From Bacteroidales bacterium (GTDB lineage: Bacteria > Bacteroidota > Bacteroidia > Bacteroidales > UBA932), in the NCBI GenBank assembly GCA_017437755.1, contig JAFRXI010000040.1, positions 1 to 50,828 of the forward strand: a stretch of 50,828 nt of DNA, given 5' to 3'. A program made the position numbers and the translations under genes. The notes beneath the pieces are model-generated. The model did no database searches and had not been told where the DNA came from. It saw nothing but the letters and a program-made list of their open reading frames with translations. This document shows positions 7,293 to 15,565 of the stretch, piece by piece (within the stretch, counting starts at the first letter, position 1; each line of letters opens with the position of its first letter).

Positions 7293-9845
7293 ATGAAAAG
7301 GAATATTTTCACCTCAATGGTTGCGGCCCTGGCTTTTTGCGTCATGTCTTATGCCGGCCCGGCGCCGACAGGTCCCGTAGCATATACCCAGCCCGACGGC
7401 AGCGTGGTGATGATAACCATGCATGGTGACGAATGGTGTCACTGGGCGACCGACGCCTCCGGGCGCGTCGTGGCGCTTGGCGATGACGGTTACTGGCACC
7501 CCGCGGAGAAACCGGCATCCGAGGATATTGTAAAGGGAAGAGAGCAAAGGGAGAACGCCAACATGAGACGAGTCAGAAAGGCGGCGTCCCACAACAATAC
7601 CGGAACCCGGCGTTTCCTGGTGCTCCTTGTGGAATTCAGCGACAAGACCTTCCGCTCATCGACGGCAAACGCGGACTTTTCCGCGCTGCTCAATCAGGAC
7701 AATTACAGCGCCAACGGCTGCATCGGCTCTGTGAAAGAGTATTTTTATGAGAACTCCATGGGGGTCTTTTCCCCGACCTTTGACGTGGTTGGGCCGATAA
7801 AGCTGGACAAGAGCTATACTTATTATGGAGCCAACGGGACAAACGGGAAAGACACACACCCCGAACTGGCGCTTGCCGACGCCCTGAAAAAATTGAGTTC
7901 ATCACTTGATCTCAGCCCGTATGATTCGGATGGGGATCACGTCCTTGACGCCGTCCTGTTCTATTATGCCGGAAACAATGAGGCGGAAGGCGGCGGAACC
8001 AATACAATCTGGCCCCACGAGTGGTATCTTTCATATAGCAGCTATGTTACGACTTCCGACAGGTATGTGAACGGTTACTATGTGGATTGCTACAGCTGTA
8101 CCTCCGAACTCAGGAAGGCCGGAACCACAATGTGCGGAATAGGAACGGCCTGCCATGAATTCGGTCACGCCCTTGGCCTTCCCGATTTTTATGACACCGA
8201 CGGCACAGACAACGGTTCTTGCGACGGTTGTCTCTACACGTATTCAACCATGTGTTCCGGATCGTACAACAGCGACGGATGCATTCCTCCGTATTTTACT
8301 GCGGAAGAAAGGCTGATCCTCGGTTGGATGGATTCAATCACAATGATGCCGTCCAGCGGAACCGTTACCATCCCCGCCCTGTCCACCAACTTTGCCTATA
8401 AGACCAACAGCAACGTTTCAAACGAATATTTTGTGTATGAATGCCGTTCCGGACAGCGTTGGGACGCCCCTCTTCCGACAGGCATGGTGGTTTACCATGT
8501 GGACAAGTCGTCAAATATAGTTTCCGGTTCAACAAGGGCGTCAAGCCTTTGGAACGGAGGGAACAAGATCAACGCATATGGCAGCCATCCCTGTTGCTAT
8601 ATTGTTCCGGCCAACAACCAGACCAGCCTCGCATATCCCCAAACGGAACTGGAAACATCAAGCGGGACCAAATATCTGCCGTTCCCCGGCCGGGGCAACA
8701 AAATAACGTATACCCCTAAGTTCTGGAGCGGCGCTTCTGCGGATTACAGTTTTACCGGCATCGCCTATAACTCGTCGTCCCAGACGGTAACGATGAACAT
8801 AAGCAGCAATTCGCGCCTGCTCACGGGAAGGGTGAAGACAACAAAGAACGCAGGAATACCAGGGGCTTCCGTGAAAGTATATTCAGCCGCAGCGGCGGTT
8901 TCACAGACCGGAAGGCTGTATTCCAGGGCCCTGGCTTCAGGGAACGTCGTGGCAGAGGCGACTACCGACGATTCCGGCACCTATATCATTGATATGGCTT
9001 CTGTTTCCGGCTCGTCCTTTGACGTGGAGGTATCGGCCGAGGGCTATAATTCCACGACAGCGTCCGTACAGGTTGGCAGCGGGGTCAACGAGCAGGATTT
9101 TGTGCTTGTTTCGGATTCTGCCGTAGAGGATAGTTATCTGTTCAAGTACAATGCGGAGAATGACTTGACAATTATCGGTATGGGTTATGGCTTCGGTATG
9201 ATGGGTGCGGTTGGTTTTACTGCCGACGAGATGTTGGGCAATGTGGGAAGAAGGGTTGACGCCATTTCGTTCATGTATTTCGAGGAGGTTAATGACGGAG
9301 TGTACGTGGTAATAGACTTCGGCACCACGCGTAAGCTTTGGCTGAAGGTTGACAATCCGGTTTCGGGGGCTTATATGACCATAGACCTCAGGGAATACAA
9401 CATAGTCATTCCGGAGGGCCAGGCATGTTATTTCGGGTATGCCGTGGACAATCCTACCGGAGTGGGTTATCCGCTCGTTTATGAGACGGGAGACCACCAG
9501 GAAGGCGGATTCTATTATGCGGCCTTAAATGAATCATCTTCCACCTGGTATGAGCTTGAGGAAGGTAATATCATCGTGGACGTCACGCTTTCCCCTTCAG
9601 TCCCTTACAATTACATCGTGGATCCCAAGAACGGGGTGTATCAGGTTGGAGATTCCTTTGTCCTTGATCTGGTTGAGGCCAGCAACTATCGTGCACCTTA
9701 CTCGATCAGCTGGTATTTCGACGACGAGCCGGTATCCGGAAATACGATCCCTTTGGATACGCCCGGAGACCATACTGTTACGGCAGAAATTACAATGGCG
9801 AACGGTTATAAGAAGATCGTCGAACTGGAAATTTCGGTGGAGTAG
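7293..9845 (+). CDS. secreted M6 family metalloprotease (immune inhibitor A-like)
   Basis: The protein is 850 aa. A signal peptide ends near SYAG (residue 21). The propeptide-like region (GDEWCHWATDASGRVV) is typical of bacterial M6 proteases. The zinc site HEFGHALGLPD begins at His288, with Glu289, His292 and Asp298 in place (HExxHxxGxxD). After about residue 510 comes a carboxypeptidase-regulatory-like beta domain (LTGRVKTTKNAGIPGASVKV), then further beta domains to the C-terminus that may bind substrate or serve export. No clear C-terminal Por sorting motif is visible. It degrades proteins outside the cell or at the surface. It lies 5 nt after the broken lipoprotein gene and is probably cotranscribed with it. 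Confidence 0.92.
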   Translation: MKRNIFTSMVAALAFCVMSYAGPAPTGPVAYTQPDGSVVMITMHGDEWCHWATDASGRVVALGDDGYWHPAEKPASEDIVKGREQRENANMRRVRKAASHNNTGTRRFLVLLVEFSDKTFRSSTANADFSALLNQDNYSANGCIGSVKEYFYENSMGVFSPTFDVVGPIKLDKSYTYYGANGTNGKDTHPELALADALKKLSSSLDLSPYDSDGDHVLDAVLFYYAGNNEAEGGGTNTIWPHEWYLSYSSYVTTSDRYVNGYYVDCYSCTSELRKAGTTMCGIGTACHEFGHALGLPDFYDTDGTDNGSCDGCLYTYSTMCSGSYNSDGCIPPYFTAEERLILGWMDSITMMPSSGTVTIPALSTNFAYKTNSNVSNEYFVYECRSGQRWDAPLPTGMVVYHVDKSSNIVSGSTRASSLWNGGNKINAYGSHPCCYIVPANNQTSLAYPQTELETSSGTKYLPFPGRGNKITYTPKFWSGASADYSFTGIAYNSSSQTVTMNISSNSRLLTGRVKTTKNAGIPGASVKVYSAAAAVSQTGRLYSRALASGNVVAEATTDDSGTYIIDMASVSGSSFDVEVSAEGYNSTTASVQVGSGVNEQDFVLVSDSAVEDSYLFKYNAENDLTIIGMGYGFGMMGAVGFTADEMLGNVGRRVDAISFMYFEEVNDGVYVVIDFGTTRKLWLKVDNPVSGAYMTIDLREYNIVIPEGQACYFGYAVDNPTGVGYPLVYETGDHQEGGFYYAALNESSSTWYELEEGNIIVDVTLSPSVPYNYIVDPKNGVYQVGDSFVLDLVEASNYRAPYSISWYFDDEPVSGNTIPLDTPGDHTVTAEITMANGYKKIVELEISVE

Positions 9846-9859
9846 TTCCCGAAATTGAG

Positions 9860-9867
9860 TATCTTTG
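9860..9867 (+). promoter_or_regulatory. -7 element for uvrC
   Basis: TATCTTTG matches TAnnTTTG exactly and lies 36 nt before the uvrC ATG. The upstream -33 element is weak. A TTG at 9855 in frame with uvrC would be upstream of the transcript start, which argues against it as a start codon. Confidence 0.6.
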
Positions 9868-9902
9868 CAGGCGGCCCGGGCGTCGCCTGCTTTTGTATAA
9901 TT

Positions 9903-11702
9903 ATGACAGTCAAGGAAAAGATAGCCCTGTTCCCCCACCTGCCGGGGGTGTACCGATACTACGACAGCGCCGGGAAGGTTATCTATGTGGGTAAGGCCAA
10001 GGACCTGCACAAGCGGGTGGCGCAGTATTTCGTGCCGCCGGAGAGGCTCAGCACAAAGACCCGCATACTGGTGTCGAAGATTGCCGACGCCCAGTTCTCG
10101 GTGGTGGATTCGGAGGCCGACGCACTGCTCCTGGAAAACAACCTCATAAAGCAGTACAAGCCCAAATACAACATCCTCCTCAAGGACTCCAAGACCTATC
10201 CGTGGATCTGCATCAGCGCCGACGAGTTTCCTAAGGTGTTCATTACCAGGCGGGTGGACCGATCCAAGGGGAACCGGTACTTTGGCCCCTACTCCTCGGC
10301 CCTTCACGCCCGCAGCCTGGTGGAGATGTTCTCGGACATATACCCGCTCCGCAGCTGCAACCTCAAGATAACGTCCGAGGCTGTGTTGAGGAAGAAATTC
10401 CGTCCATGCCTGGATTTCCATATCGGCCGCTGCCGCGGATGCTGCGTGGGCGCCGTTTCCACCGACGAGTATGGACGGTGGATCGATGAAATCGCCCACA
10501 TGCTGTCAGGGAAGGGCGGAGAGATAGTAAGGCGGTACAAGGCCCTGATGCAGGAGGCTGCGGAAAAGCTCGATTTTGAAAGCGCCCAGGAATACAAGGA
10601 CCGCCTGGACCGCCTCCAGAAGCATTATTCAAAGTCGATAATAACTTCTTCGGCCGATACCGACGCCGACGTGTTCTCGCTGGCAGGGGACGCCCCCGAA
10701 TGGTACGGCAACTTCCTGAGGATCAGGGGTGGCGCGGTTGTCCAGTCGCTGAATCTCTCGCTCCGGGCGAATATAGAGGAGGAGCCGTCATCGGTGCTGA
10801 GCACCTTCATCGCCGAGATGGAATCCAAGTTCGGGGCGCTTTCGGCCGAAGTGATAGTCCCGTTCCTGCCCGACGTGGAGATTCCCGGGGTGGAGTTCCG
10901 CATCCCCGTCAGGGGCGACAGGTTGTCGCTGCTGGAACTGAGCGCCAAGAACGCCCGGGAATTCAGGTTCAATTCGCTCAAGCAGAGGGAGCATACCGAC
11001 CCGGACGAATTCCGTGCGGCGGTGGTGGAAGAGTTGCGCAAGGCCCTGGGGATGAAGGAGCCGCCCATACATATGGAGTGCTTTGACAATTCCAACATAC
11101 AGGGGACCAACCCGGTGGCCTCGTGCGTGGTGTTCCGGAACGCAGAGCCGTCCAAAAAGGATTACCGCAAGTTCAAGATCAAGACCGTGGTGGGCGCCAA
11201 CGATTTTGCCTCCATGAAGGAAGTCGTGAACCGCCGCTATTCCAGGATGCTGGAGGAAGCCCCGGACGACCTTCCCCAGCTGATTGTGATCGACGGCGGA
11301 AAGGGCCAGCTGGACGCGGCATACCAGGCCCTGGCGGAGCTTGGCCTGACGGAGAGGCTGACCGTCGTGGGCCTCGCCAAAAGGCTGGAGGAAGTGATAA
11401 GGGTGGGTGACCCCTATCCTCTTTTCATAGACCGTAACTCTCAGGCGCTGAAAGTGTTGCAGCATATAAGGGACGAGGCACACCGCTTTGGGATAACCTT
11501 CCACAGGGCGCTCAGGAGCAAGAGCCAGATACAGTCGGCCCTAAAGGAGATAAAAGGCGTGGGCGACAAGACCGAGCAGAGGCTGTTGCTGCACTTTGGA
11601 AGCGTGGCCCGCATTGCAGACGCCCCGCTTGAGGAAGTCTCGGCCCTGGTGGGCCCCGCCCTTGCCGCCAGAATCCAAGCATACCTCAAAACTCAAGAAT
11701 AA
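9903..11702 (+). CDS. uvrC: UvrABC excinuclease subunit C
   Basis: The protein is 599 aa from the ATG at 9903. The N-terminal GIY-YIG nuclease domain (LPGVYRYYD...VIYVGKAKDLHKRV) makes the 3' incision. A UVR domain for UvrB contact is near residues 200-235 (ALMQEAAEKLDFESAQEYKDR). The RNase H-like domain for the 5' incision covers about 370-530 (ECFDNSNIQGT, VIDGGKGQLDAA). Tandem helix-hairpin-helix motifs close the protein (IKGVGDKTEQRLLLHFGS). The length is normal. It acts in nucleotide excision repair in the cytoplasm. It appears to be transcribed alone or with pnuC, from which it is separated by an intergenic repeat. Confidence 0.97.
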   Translation: MTVKEKIALFPHLPGVYRYYDSAGKVIYVGKAKDLHKRVAQYFVPPERLSTKTRILVSKIADAQFSVVDSEADALLLENNLIKQYKPKYNILLKDSKTYPWICISADEFPKVFITRRVDRSKGNRYFGPYSSALHARSLVEMFSDIYPLRSCNLKITSEAVLRKKFRPCLDFHIGRCRGCCVGAVSTDEYGRWIDEIAHMLSGKGGEIVRRYKALMQEAAEKLDFESAQEYKDRLDRLQKHYSKSIITSSADTDADVFSLAGDAPEWYGNFLRIRGGAVVQSLNLSLRANIEEEPSSVLSTFIAEMESKFGALSAEVIVPFLPDVEIPGVEFRIPVRGDRLSLLELSAKNAREFRFNSLKQREHTDPDEFRAAVVEELRKALGMKEPPIHMECFDNSNIQGTNPVASCVVFRNAEPSKKDYRKFKIKTVVGANDFASMKEVVNRRYSRMLEEAPDDLPQLIVIDGGKGQLDAAYQALAELGLTERLTVVGLAKRLEEVIRVGDPYPLFIDRNSQALKVLQHIRDEAHRFGITFHRALRSKSQIQSALKEIKGVGDKTEQRLLLHFGSVARIADAPLEEVSALVGPALAARIQAYLKTQE

Positions 11703-11705
11703 TGA

Positions 11706-11827
11706 TAATAACCTGTTCCGTCAGAAGACCGTCTGCACCCACGCAGCGTAAGTGGGAGGGGCCCGAAACCGAAGGTTTTGGGAAGGATAGGCCGAAGGCC
11801 GTAGTCTGATGACGGAACAGGTTATTA
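11706..11827. repeat. intergenic repeat copy 2, bounded by a perfect 18-bp inverted repeat
   Basis: TAATAACCTGTTCCGTCA (11706-11723) is perfectly complementary to 11810-11827. The interior (11725-11815) matches copy 1 at 5051-5137 in the opposite orientation, with a 30-nt identical block at 11754-11783. Its first hairpin is CCCAC/GTGGG where copy 1 has CCCGC/GCGGG, a compensatory A-T to G-C change. The right arm of the inverted repeat lies inside the first codons of pnuC. Confidence 0.75.
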
Positions 11828-12606
11828 CAAGAATACAAAACATGTTAAACGAAAAGAAGTTCAATAAAATCTTCTCTGCGGTGATAATGGCGGGGATGCT
11901 GATATCCATCGCCATAGCCACTGCTTTCAAGCTGCAGGATCCCGGAGTCAACCGGGTTATGCTGCTGGTTGCCGGATTCGGGTCGCTGATGGGGGTCCTG
12001 TCGACGGTGCTGTCGGCCAACGCCCTTATATGGACATTCCTGTTCGGGATACTGGACGTGGTGCTGGATTCTGTGGTGGCCCTGGACGCCGGTGCGCCCG
12101 GAAACTTCGCCCTTCACGCATTCTATTTCCTGCCCATGCAGTTCGTTGGGATCTGGCAGTGGCGGAAGAGGGGAGCCACGTCGAACGAGGAGGTCAAGGC
12201 CCGGAAACTCAGGCCGGGGCAGTGGGGCTGGGTGGCGCTGGCCGTAGTCGGGGGAACGGCCCTGTCGTACGTTGTCCTTCTTCTGGTCGAGAGGTACCGC
12301 CTTTCGTCGGGGGCGGTCGACGCCATCGACCACGCCAAGGTTTTCTTCGACGCCGCCGTGCTGGACCTCAACATAGTGGGCCAGGTGATGCTGTCCATGG
12401 CGTTCTACGAGCAGTGGTACATATGGAACCTTGTGAACGTCTTTTCAATCCTCCTCTGGGGGAACCGCATGCTTTCCTCGGTGGAGAGCAGCTACACCGT
12501 GGTTATGTTCATAAAGTACATCTTCTACCTTATGAATTCCATAAACGGGCTCAGGATATGGTACGCTCTGGCGCATAATGCCTCCCCGGGGCCCGGGAAG
12601 GTCTAA
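11809..12606 (+). CDS. pnuC: PnuC-family nicotinamide riboside (or vitamin) transporter
   Basis: The protein is 265 aa and mainly hydrophobic, with about seven predicted membrane segments. The family signature is near WQWRKRG in the middle and in EQWYIWNLVNVFSILLW near the C-terminus, where PnuC proteins have substrate-binding Trp/Asn residues. PnuC carriers move nicotinamide riboside by facilitated diffusion for NAD synthesis; relatives carry thiamine or riboflavin, so the substrate is not certain. The start may be ATG 11809, whose first codons (TEQVIT) coincide with the arm of an 18-bp inverted repeat, or ATG 11842 (MLNEKKFNK). I see no known thiamine or NAD riboswitch in the leader. Confidence 0.8.
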   Translation: MTEQVITRIQNMLNEKKFNKIFSAVIMAGMLISIAIATAFKLQDPGVNRVMLLVAGFGSLMGVLSTVLSANALIWTFLFGILDVVLDSVVALDAGAPGNFALHAFYFLPMQFVGIWQWRKRGATSNEEVKARKLRPGQWGWVALAVVGGTALSYVVLLLVERYRLSSGAVDAIDHAKVFFDAAVLDLNIVGQVMLSMAFYEQWYIWNLVNVFSILLWGNRMLSSVESSYTVVMFIKYIFYLMNSINGLRIWYALAHNASPGPGKV

Positions 12607-12643
12607 ACTTTTGCCAAAATTTTCTTATTTCAGTTTTTTTTGC

Positions 12644-12651
12644 TTACTTTG
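12644..12651 (+). promoter_or_regulatory. -7-like element for acpP
   Basis: TTACTTTG precedes the acpP ATG by 51 nt in an AT-rich stretch (12607-12702). It is one position short of the strict TAnnTTTG pattern. Confidence 0.45.
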
Positions 12652-12702
12652 CAGCCGATTGTGGAAAAAACGTATTAAAAACATAAACTAAATCAATCAA
12701 TT

Positions 12703-12948
12703 ATGACTAAAGAGGAAATCGTAAAGCAGGTCAAGGACATTATCGTTGACAAGCTTGGCGTGGAGGAGTCGGAAGTTACTGAAACCGCAAACTTCACCAA
12801 TGATCTCGGAGCAGACTCCCTTGACACAGTTGAGCTTCTCATGGAATTTGAGAAGGTATTCGGCATAAAGATTCCCGATGAGGAGACCAGCGGAATAGCC
12901 ACCGTGGCCGACGCCATCGCAAAGGTAGAGGAGAAACTCGGCGAGTAA
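12703..12948 (+). CDS. acpP: acyl carrier protein
   Basis: The protein is 81 aa and acidic. The phosphopantetheine attachment motif DSL lies in [15 protein letters not shown], with the serine modified in family members. Length and helices match AcpP, which carries growing acyl chains in fatty acid and lipid A synthesis. It has its own upstream AT-rich promoter region and a strong terminator 20 nt downstream, so it is probably a single-gene transcript. It is not beside fab genes in this window. Confidence 0.97.
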   Translation: MTKEEIVKQVKDIIVDKLGVEESEVTETANFTNDLGADSLDTVELLMEFEKVFGIKIPDEETSGIATVADAIAKVEEKLGE

Positions 12949-12969
12949 TAAAGCCGTCTTCTCAGGATG

Positions 12970-12995
12970 AAACCCGGTCGTTTGGCCGGGTTTTT
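12970..12995 (+). terminator. rho-independent terminator of acpP
   Basis: AAACCCGG (12970-12977) pairs with CCGGGTTT (12986-12993), followed by further Ts. It covers the first codons of the longest reading frame of the next gene, which supports the later start at 13012. Confidence 0.85.
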
Positions 12996-13011
12996 GCGCA
13001 TCAGCCCTCCG

Positions 13012-13761
13012 ATGACCTTAAAAGTCAAGCATATAGTAGTGGTTTCGCTGTGCCTTACGGCGATGGCGCAGCTGTCCCGTGCCGACAACCATGTCCGCAG
13101 GGCCATGCAGCGCGCCCGCGAGCAGCAGGAGGCCCTTGCGCGGAAGAACATTGAGAGCGAGAGGGCCGGGAACACCGTGGGTGGCTACATGTTCTATACG
13201 GTGGAAAACGGCGACACCACCTATTTCGACAACATCGACCCGGTGTGGGTCTTCGCCAGGGCGGCGACGGCCAGCAAGAAGGACTGGCGCAAGTTCTACA
13301 AACTGGTCTACAACTTTGCCAAGGTTTATCCCTATGCCAAGGCGGCAAAGGTCCTGGAGGCCGAGGCCGACAGCACCATAACCACCCAGAAGATGAGCCG
13401 GGCCAAGAAGGAAAAATACGTTGCAGGCATCCAGAAGCAGCTTTTTGCCGACTTTGAGGGGGCTCTCAAGAATATGACCATCTCGCAGGGGGCGCTGCTG
13501 CTGAAGCTCATCGACCGCGAGACGGACAAGACCTCCTACCAGATAATCAAGGAATACAAGAGCGGCATTGCCGCGGGGTTCTGGCAGGGGATTGCCAAGA
13601 TGTTCGACAACAGCCTCAAGTCGCAGTACGACGCCGAAGGGGCCGACAGCGACATAGAGGAACTGGTCCAAAAATGGGAAGACGGGACTTTCCCCGCGTT
13701 CTATTATTCGATATTCTGGGAGGCGCCGCCCGAGGTCAAGGTTCCCGAGCGGTACAAGTAG
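13012..13761 (+). CDS. DUF4294 family protein
   Basis: The protein is 249 aa from ATG 13012. A hydrophobic leader (about residues 4-22, HIVVVSLCLTAMAQLSRA) suggests export. The body matches DUF4294 of Bacteroidota, with the recognisable blocks YFDNIDPVWVF, WRKFYKLVYNFAKVYPYAK and a Lys-rich middle. Its function is unknown. A longer frame from ATG 12967 would be translated through the acpP terminator and is rejected. Its 3' end overlaps the convergent lpxH gene by 58 bp, so both transcripts share antisense sequence at their ends. Confidence 0.8.
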   Translation: MTLKVKHIVVVSLCLTAMAQLSRADNHVRRAMQRAREQQEALARKNIESERAGNTVGGYMFYTVENGDTTYFDNIDPVWVFARAATASKKDWRKFYKLVYNFAKVYPYAKAAKVLEAEADSTITTQKMSRAKKEKYVAGIQKQLFADFEGALKNMTISQGALLLKLIDRETDKTSYQIIKEYKSGIAAGFWQGIAKMFDNSLKSQYDAEGADSDIEELVQKWEDGTFPAFYYSIFWEAPPEVKVPERYK

Positions 13762-14489
13762 CGGCACGTGGAGGCGTCAAACTCAATCCAGCATTCCCCG
13801 TCCATCCAGTCCTTGAGTATCAGGAGCGTGGACGGGGTTTTTCCTACCGGTATCTCAACCCGGCAGTGGAAATGTCCGAAGATGAAGAAATCGGGCCGGG
13901 ACCCGTCCGGTGCGGTGAAATCGCGGCAAAAGGCATAGAGGGGTTCCTCCTCGCCCCTGAACTCATAGGGGATGTCCTTTGCGAGCCGGCTGTGCCTGGA
14001 CCAGTTGTTCCCCAGGCGGAACGCAATCCAGGGATGGAGTGTGGAAAACAGGGCCTGGAGGGTCTTGGAATGGAATATCCTCCGGAGGATTTTGTACCCC
14101 TTGTCGCCGGGACCAAGGCCGTCGCCGTGGCCAAGGCAGAAGAGTTTCCCGCCGATCGCGGCCAGATGCGGCTGGGTCAGCGGTATCATCCCCAGGGATT
14201 CAAAATAGGAATAGGTCCATACGTCGTGGTTTCCCTGGAAGAAATATACCTTTACACCTCCGTCCATCAGGTCCTGAAGCGCGGAAAGCACCCTCAGATA
14301 GCCTTTGGGCACCACGTCGCGGTATTCATACCAGAAGTCCCAGATGTCGCCCAGAAGGTACAGGGCCTCGGTCTGTGCCGCCGGAATCCCCTTCAGGAAT
14401 GAGACAAACCGCTTCTCCCTTTCCTCGGGGCCCTTTACGTCAAGGCCCAGGTGGACGTCTGCGGCAAAATATGTCAGGTGCCTGTCCAT
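13704..14489 (-). CDS. lpxH: UDP-2,3-diacylglucosamine diphosphatase
   Basis: The protein is 261 aa from the ATG at 14489. The calcineurin-like metallophosphatase motifs are all present: DVHLG, GDIWDFW, GNHD, LGHGD and GHFH. LpxH cleaves UDP-2,3-diacylglucosamine to lipid X in lipid A synthesis at the inner membrane. The in-frame extension to 14633 lies inside uppP and is unlikely. Its start overlaps the uppP stop (TGATG), so it is translationally coupled to the cell-envelope operon ftsX-DUF3098-uppP-lpxH. The 3' end overlaps the convergent DUF4294 gene by 58 bp. Confidence 0.92.
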   Translation of the reverse strand: MDRHLTYFAADVHLGLDVKGPEEREKRFVSFLKGIPAAQTEALYLLGDIWDFWYEYRDVVPKGYLRVLSALQDLMDGGVKVYFFQGNHDVWTYSYFESLGMIPLTQPHLAAIGGKLFCLGHGDGLGPGDKGYKILRRIFHSKTLQALFSTLHPWIAFRLGNNWSRHSRLAKDIPYEFRGEEEPLYAFCRDFTAPDGSRPDFFIFGHFHCRVEIPVGKTPSTLLILKDWMDGECWIEFDASTCRYLYRSGTLTSGGASQNIE

Positions 14490-15310
14490 CAGGCAAATAT
14501 GAATAACAGGATTGCAACCGCGAGGCAGTAAAGGGCAAACCAGCCTAGTTTGGCCTTCTTGACCAGGGCGACCATCACCTTGCAGGCGAAAAGTCCGGAC
14601 AGGAACGCCGAAACGAAGCCCAGTGCGAGGCAAAGGGGCGAAACGGCCCCGCCGAAGAAGGCACCTTCGCCGGAAATGCCGTCAAGGACGGAAAGCAGCT
14701 GCTCGCCGATTATTGGGACCAGCACCATCAGGAAGGAAAACTCCGCCATCCTCTCCCTGCGGACCCCGGTCATGAGCCCGGTTGCGATGGTGGTTCCGCT
14801 CCGTGACAGGCCCGGAGCCACCGCGGCGGCCTGGCCGATACCCACCACGAAGGCCTGCAGATAGGAAATCCCGTTCCTGTGGGAGTTGGGCTTGACCCAG
14901 CCCCTGGGGCCTGATGCGATGTCGGAGAACAGCAGCAGTACGGCGGTAACGGTCAGGCAGACGGCAACCACGGTGAGGTTCTCCCCGAAGAGCGACTCCA
15001 CGCTGTCCTTGAAGAAAAAGCCCACCACCGCCACGGGAATCATCGATACCACCAGCTTCAGGACGTAGTCGGTCTCGTCGTTGTAACGGAATTTGAACAG
15101 CCCCCTGAGGAGTTTCCAGATTACACCCCAGAAGACTACCAGGGTGCTGATAACGGTTCCCAGGTGCACCAGGACGGTGAAATCCAGGAAGCCCTCGGCG
15201 TCCACGCCAAGGAGTTCCTTAACGATCATGAGGTGCCCGCTCGACGACACCGGAAGGAACTCGGTGAGTCCTTGTACGATTCCAAGGAGGATAGCCTGCC
15301 ACCAGTCCAT
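14489..15310 (-). CDS. uppP: undecaprenyl-diphosphatase
   Basis: The protein is 273 aa and strongly hydrophobic, with about eight membrane segments. The BacA/UppP signatures are intact: QGLTEFLPVSSSGHL near the N-terminus and PGLSRSGTT in the second half. The enzyme recycles the undecaprenyl carrier lipid for peptidoglycan and other surface polymers by removing a phosphate. It lies 3 nt after the DUF3098 gene and its stop codon overlaps the lpxH start. The order ftsX-DUF3098-uppP is a recurring Bacteroidota arrangement. Confidence 0.96.
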   Translation of the reverse strand: MDWWQAILLGIVQGLTEFLPVSSSGHLMIVKELLGVDAEGFLDFTVLVHLGTVISTLVVFWGVIWKLLRGLFKFRYNDETDYVLKLVVSMIPVAVVGFFFKDSVESLFGENLTVVAVCLTVTAVLLLFSDIASGPRGWVKPNSHRNGISYLQAFVVGIGQAAAVAPGLSRSGTTIATGLMTGVRRERMAEFSFLMVLVPIIGEQLLSVLDGISGEGAFFGGAVSPLCLALGFVSAFLSGLFACKVMVALVKKAKLGWFALYCLAVAILLFIFA

Positions 15311-15313
15311 GTC

Positions 15314-15550
15314 TTATTCCTTTTTGCCGCGGTATCCCATTATTGCCGCTATCTCGATGATGATTCCGCACAGTATGACCACTGGGGCGGCGACGAGGCG
15401 CCGGAAGTCGAACATGGCATAATTGAACACCTGGGGGTCCTTGCTGCCTCCTCCCGAGAGGAGGATGAACCCCGCCGCCATTACCAGCACCCCGGCGATC
15501 ATCAGCCTCAGTCCCTTTGCCGTAACGGCCATTTTTTCTTTGTTCTCCAT
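15314..15550 (-). CDS. DUF3098 family small membrane protein
   Basis: The protein is 78 aa with two hydrophobic segments (about 15-32 and 52-70) separated by a short loop, ending in a basic tail. Length, topology and place between ftsX and uppP match DUF3098 proteins of Bacteroidota. Function unknown; the location suggests a cell-division or envelope role. Confidence 0.8.
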   Translation of the reverse strand: MENKEKMAVTAKGLRLMIAGVLVMAAGFILLSGGGSKDPQVFNYAMFDFRRLVAAPVVILCGIIIEIAAIMGYRGKKE

Positions 15551-15565
15551 TATGGAAGTATCTTG

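Noticed and set aside
11706-11830. Thiamine or NAD riboswitch before pnuC
   Set aside because: The conserved core words of these riboswitches are missing. The structure is explained by the repeat found also at 5051-5137.
12967-13011. Upstream start for the DUF4294 protein at ATG 12967
   Set aside because: It lies in the acpP terminator hairpin, and the signal-peptide-like leader starts properly at 13012.
14490-14633. N-terminal extension of LpxH by 48 codons
   Set aside because: It lies inside the uppP coding sequence and encodes no LpxH-like residues; the metallophosphatase fold begins at ATG 14489.
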